Origin: Candidatus Poribacteria bacterium
Lineage (GTDB): Bacteria; Poribacteria; WGA-4E; PCPOR2b
Direction of reading: 5' to 3'
Assembly (NCBI GenBank): GCA_027296925.1
Contig: JAPUIP010000669.1
Span: 1 to 8,317 of the forward strand
Length of the DNA: 8,317 bases
The notes below the pieces were generated by a model that was not told the origin of the DNA, did no database searches, and was given only the letters and a program-made list of their open reading frames with translations. The position numbers and the translations under genes are program-made. Below, in pieces: positions 5,700-8,317 of this stretch; within the stretch, counting starts at the first letter, position 1, and each line of letters begins with the position of its first letter.

Positions 5700-8048
5700 A
5701 TGAACGTGGTTGGAACTTCAATCAAGCGCATTGATGGAATTGAGAAAGTCACTGGAATGGCGCAATACACGACGGACATTGTGCTGCCGCGCATGATTCA
5801 CGCGAAAATCCATCGCAGTCCGTTGGCGCATGCGAAAATCCTGGGTATTGATACCAGCAAGGCGGAACAACTCCCCGGGGTGCGCGCCGTCGTCACTGCC
5901 GCGGATCTGCCCGATGTCCGTTTGGGCATCCTGACGCTGGATGAACATCTGCTTGCTCACGATAAGGTCCGCTTTGTCGGGGAACCGGTTGCGGCGGTCG
6001 CGGCGGATACGCCGGAGATCGCGCGAGATGCATGTGACCTGATTGAGGTCGAATACGAGGAACTTCCCGCGCTCTTTGACCCGGAGGAAGCGATCAAATT
6101 AGATACGCCCGTGGTACTCCACGAAGAATACGACGAATACGAAAAGTTGATCGAAATCGCCGAGATGGACGAACGCCCGGCAAATCTTTGGCAAGCCTAT
6201 CGAATCCGTCACGGCGACATTGACGCCGCATTCAAGAAAGCTGAGGACGAAGGCGGATTCATCCTCGAAAATCGTTACGAGACCGGCTACGTCCACACGG
6301 CGTGCATGGAGCCGCACGGGGCGGTGGCACAATGGAGTTCCGACGGTGCGCTGACCGTTTGGGCTGGGGGACAGTCGCCTTATATTGCACGCGACGGCTT
6401 GAGTCGTGCACTCAACCTGTCACCGTCCAAAGTCCGCGTGATCATCCCGGTTGTCGGTGGCGCGTTCGGTGGCAAGTTGACGGTCAAAGAGGGCGCCATC
6501 GCTGCTGCGCTCAGCCGCAAAGCACGTCGTCCGGTCAAGATCGTCTTGACGCGTGAGGAGGACCTCTCTGCCACGACGGCACGCACACCATTCATCTTCT
6601 ATATTAAAGATGCTGTGGGCAAAGATGGCACCCTGCTGGGACGTAAAGTCACCTCGATTTTCTGGGGTGGCGGTTACAGCGGCGAAGGCATCCTCAAACC
6701 CATTTTCTCCACGCATCTCTATCCTGGCTCCTATCACCTGCCGGCGCTTTGGGTGGATTCCTACGGTGTTTACACGAATCGCACGATTGGTGGCGCATTG
6801 CGAGGCTTTGGCTGCGCGGAGTCGGCTTGGCCCGTTGAGACCCAGATGGACATCATCGCGGAAAAATGCAATATAGACCCCGTGGAATTGCGCATGAATA
6901 ACCTGCTGACCGAAGGCGAGCGCACCGCTATTGCCATGCCAGTGCACGCATTCAGCGCGCATGAATGCCTGAACAAGTGCGCCGAGGCGATGGATTGGGG
7001 CACCCCCAGCGAACAGCCCGGACACCCGTGGTATCGCGGCAAAGGTATCGCTTTGGGCAATAAGTATTCCTTTGCGCCAACCGCTTCGAGCACCGAGTTA
7101 AAGGTCCACGAGGACAACTCCTATGAACTGCGAACCAGCGCCGTCGATTTGGGGCAGGGCGCCTATACCATCCTGACGCAGATCGTCGCCGATGAGTTTG
7201 GCGTTGATATCGATAAGATTAAAATCGTGACGCCGGACACCGCGATTACCCCCTTCGATCATGTCGCGGGCTCCAGCCGGCAGACCTTCAACACCGGCAA
7301 CGCAACGCGCCTGTCATGCAACGATGCCAAACGCCAGATGCGCGAACTCGCCGCCCCGAAGCTGGAGATTAATCCTGACGACCTGGACGTTTCCGGCGGA
7401 CGCATCTTCGTCAAGGGGTCCCCTGATCGGTTCATCGCAGTCGAAGATCTGTTTGTCGTCGAGATGCTCGCGGGCAAACGTCCGGCAGATGCCGAGGTTA
7501 TTGGGAAGGGCACTTGGGAAGTCACCGCCAGCCCCCATGACCCGAATACCGGGCAAGCCGAGCACCCAATGGCTTACATGGGACACGGTGCGCAGGGAGC
7601 GGAGGTCGAAGTCAACGTCGAGACCGGGCAGGTGCGCGTGCTCCAGTTCGCCTCGGCAATTGACGTCGGCAAGGCGATGAACCCGCAAGGGGTTGAGATG
7701 CAGAATTTCGGTGGCGCATGTATGGGCATTGGCATCGCGTTACACGAGGACATGCGCTTTGACGAGAACGGACAGATGACTAACGCCAACTTTGTGGACT
7801 ACAAAATTCCCACCGCCGTCGAGATGCCGCTGAGCAAATACATGAAGTCGATTATTGTTGAAGTACCTCACCAGGAGGGGCCTTACGGCGCAAAAGGCGC
7901 GGGTGAAATCGTGGTCGTGCCGACCTCACCTGCACTTGGCAATGCAATTTACAACGCGGTTGGGGTGCGCATCTGGGCACAGCCCCTCACCCCAGAGAAG
8001 ATTGTCAAGGCCTGGAAGGAGAAGCAAGCGGCTTCAAGTGGCTCTTAA
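5700..8048 (+). CDS. Molybdenum hydroxylase large, molybdopterin-binding subunit; substrate unknown
   Basis: A 782-residue catalytic subunit of the xanthine oxidase family (Ald_Xan_dh_C, PF01315, about residues 17-125; molybdopterin-binding domains from about 150 to the end). It hydroxylates its substrate at a Mo centre with oxygen from water. Visible motifs are the Mo-loop Gln225 (GGQSPY), GGAFGGK (253-259), Arg295 (TARTPF, near bovine XDH Arg880), ALRGFG (366-371), DLGQGAYT (483-490), GSSRQTFNTGNA (524-535), IDVGKAMNP (654-662) and the catalytic Glu736 in GAKGAGE. It lacks the AYRCSFR loop of form I CO dehydrogenase. Leu260 follows GGAFGGK where xanthine dehydrogenases have the purine-binding Glu. 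It is therefore neither a classic CODH nor an XDH; an aldehyde, N-heterocycle or other hydroxylase is likely. The cofactor may be the cytosine dinucleotide form usual in bacterial enzymes of this build. No maturation factor (XdhC/CoxF-like or MocA) is in the window. Confidence 0.92.
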   Translation: MNVVGTSIKRIDGIEKVTGMAQYTTDIVLPRMIHAKIHRSPLAHAKILGIDTSKAEQLPGVRAVVTAADLPDVRLGILTLDEHLLAHDKVRFVGEPVAAVAADTPEIARDACDLIEVEYEELPALFDPEEAIKLDTPVVLHEEYDEYEKLIEIAEMDERPANLWQAYRIRHGDIDAAFKKAEDEGGFILENRYETGYVHTACMEPHGAVAQWSSDGALTVWAGGQSPYIARDGLSRALNLSPSKVRVIIPVVGGAFGGKLTVKEGAIAAALSRKARRPVKIVLTREEDLSATTARTPFIFYIKDAVGKDGTLLGRKVTSIFWGGGYSGEGILKPIFSTHLYPGSYHLPALWVDSYGVYTNRTIGGALRGFGCAESAWPVETQMDIIAEKCNIDPVELRMNNLLTEGERTAIAMPVHAFSAHECLNKCAEAMDWGTPSEQPGHPWYRGKGIALGNKYSFAPTASSTELKVHEDNSYELRTSAVDLGQGAYTILTQIVADEFGVDIDKIKIVTPDTAITPFDHVAGSSRQTFNTGNATRLSCNDAKRQMRELAAPKLEINPDDLDVSGGRIFVKGSPDRFIAVEDLFVVEMLAGKRPADAEVIGKGTWEVTASPHDPNTGQAEHPMAYMGHGAQGAEVEVNVETGQVRVLQFASAIDVGKAMNPQGVEMQNFGGACMGIGIALHEDMRFDENGQMTNANFVDYKIPTAVEMPLSKYMKSIIVEVPHQEGPYGAKGAGEIVVVPTSPALGNAIYNAVGVRIWAQPLTPEKIVKAWKEKQAASSGS

Positions 8049-8075
8049 GCTGTGTTGCGGAGTTGAAGAGAGCCC

Positions 8076-8092
8076 GGTCCGATTCTCGGACC
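8076..8092. terminator. Perfect 7-bp hairpin 27 bases after the Mo operon
   Basis: GGTCCGA and TCGGACC pair perfectly around a TTC loop. The position right after the last operon gene suits a transcript end. No T run follows (AGCACGG comes next), so it is not a standard intrinsic terminator. It may stabilise the 3' end of the mRNA or act with Rho. Confidence 0.4.
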
Positions 8093-8264
8093 AGCACGGT
8101 AGCCTTGGCCTCCCTTTCCCCGTTGAATGGTGTGTTGGGTTAAGCCGCGGCCACTAATACCAAATTCTGTTTGAAAATATCGCATTAGACAAAGCGGTCG
8201 GTGGGCGGTGCCCCATATGCAACAAGGCAAGGTTTTTGCCATACCCGGCGACTTGCCCCGGATA

Positions 8265-8284
8265 CCGACCCCTTCAGGGGTCGG
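8265..8284. repeat. Perfect 8-bp GC-rich hairpin near the window edge
   Basis: CCGACCCC and GGGGTCGG pair perfectly around TTCA. It is very stable but has no T run on either side, so a plain intrinsic terminator is unlikely. A REP-like dispersed palindrome or an mRNA-end structure is possible. Only one copy is in the window. Confidence 0.5.
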
Positions 8285-8317
8285 AGCCTCATGAGCAACC
8301 TCCAGCGGTGGTGTTCA

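Larger units (their letters stand above)
8049..8317. other. Non-coding tail after the Mo operon, rich in hairpins
   Basis: These 269 bases contain no gene I can support. They hold three clear inverted repeats: 8076-8092, 8226-8240 (GGCAA/TTGCC, five-base loop) and 8265-8284. A looser CTAAT/ATTAG pair lies at 8154-8188. A minus-strand open frame of 65 codons from 8242 has no ribosome site and no family resemblance. The region may be an intergenic repeat array or the edge of another unit. Confidence 0.5.

Noticed and set aside
6420..7025. Minus-strand open frame of 201 codons
   Set aside because: Fully antisense to the conserved centre of the Mo subunit, with no ribosome site or motif.
4290..8048. 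Naming the operon coxMSL (aerobic CO dehydrogenase)
   Set aside because: Gene order agrees, but the large subunit has ALRGFG in place of the AYRCSFR loop needed for the Cu-Mo site of form I.
4290..8048. Naming the operon hcrABC (4-hydroxybenzoyl-CoA reductase)
   Set aside because: The FAD subunit lacks the cysteine-rich insertion that binds the extra 4Fe-4S cluster.
8045..8242. Minus-strand open frame of 65 codons after the Mo operon
   Set aside because: No Shine-Dalgarno site, it runs through a hairpin and the end of the large subunit gene, and its composition resembles no known protein.

Overview
This is bacterial DNA of moderate GC content. The genes are closely spaced, with strong purine-rich Shine-Dalgarno sites and sigma-70-like promoters, some with an extended -10. 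Nothing fixes the taxon. The mix of an accessory molybdenum hydroxylase, an aldo/keto reductase and lactone/ester hydrolases would suit an environmental heterotroph, and Chloroflexota is only a guess. All main genes belong to recognisable enzyme families. No phage gene, transposase, CRISPR array, tRNA or rRNA was found.

Left part, minus strand (1-2469): an apparent operon read right to left. It holds a lactonase-like seven-bladed beta-propeller (2469-1450), a cytoplasmic-looking SxxK serine hydrolase of the beta-lactamase class C/esterase family (1437-70), and the first ten codons of a protein starting MPKRKVLITG (30 to the window edge), probably a Rossmann-fold SDR or epimerase. A good promoter lies at 2637-2608. 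The ribosome site of the hydrolase overlaps the lactonase stop codon, so those two genes look translationally coupled.

Middle (2638-3127): a gene-poor spacer between the divergent units. It contains a 10-bp inverted repeat followed by T6 on the minus strand (2949-2905), with a perfect TATAAT just upstream on that strand. This may be a small RNA or a terminator. A 14-bp palindrome lies next to it. A weak plus-strand promoter at 3047-3076 precedes a small GTG-start ORF of 49 codons (3128-3277), whose stop overlaps the ribosome site of an aldo/keto reductase (3289-4140).

Right part, plus strand (4141-8048): an extended -10 promoter (4218-4226) drives a three-gene molybdenum hydroxylase operon in the order FAD subunit, [2Fe-2S] subunit, molybdopterin subunit. 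The complex would hydroxylate a substrate with water at the Mo centre, and electrons would pass through two [2Fe-2S] clusters to FAD. Sequence features argue against CO dehydrogenase, 4-hydroxybenzoyl-CoA reductase and xanthine dehydrogenase, so the substrate is open. The last 269 bases hold three hairpins and no convincing gene.

As a whole the window looks like an oxidative catabolic neighbourhood: a Mo hydroxylase and an AKR for aldehyde, ketone or heterocycle redox steps, and a lactonase, esterase-like hydrolase and dehydrogenase for ring opening or hydrolysis. The shared pathway is inferred from proximity only.
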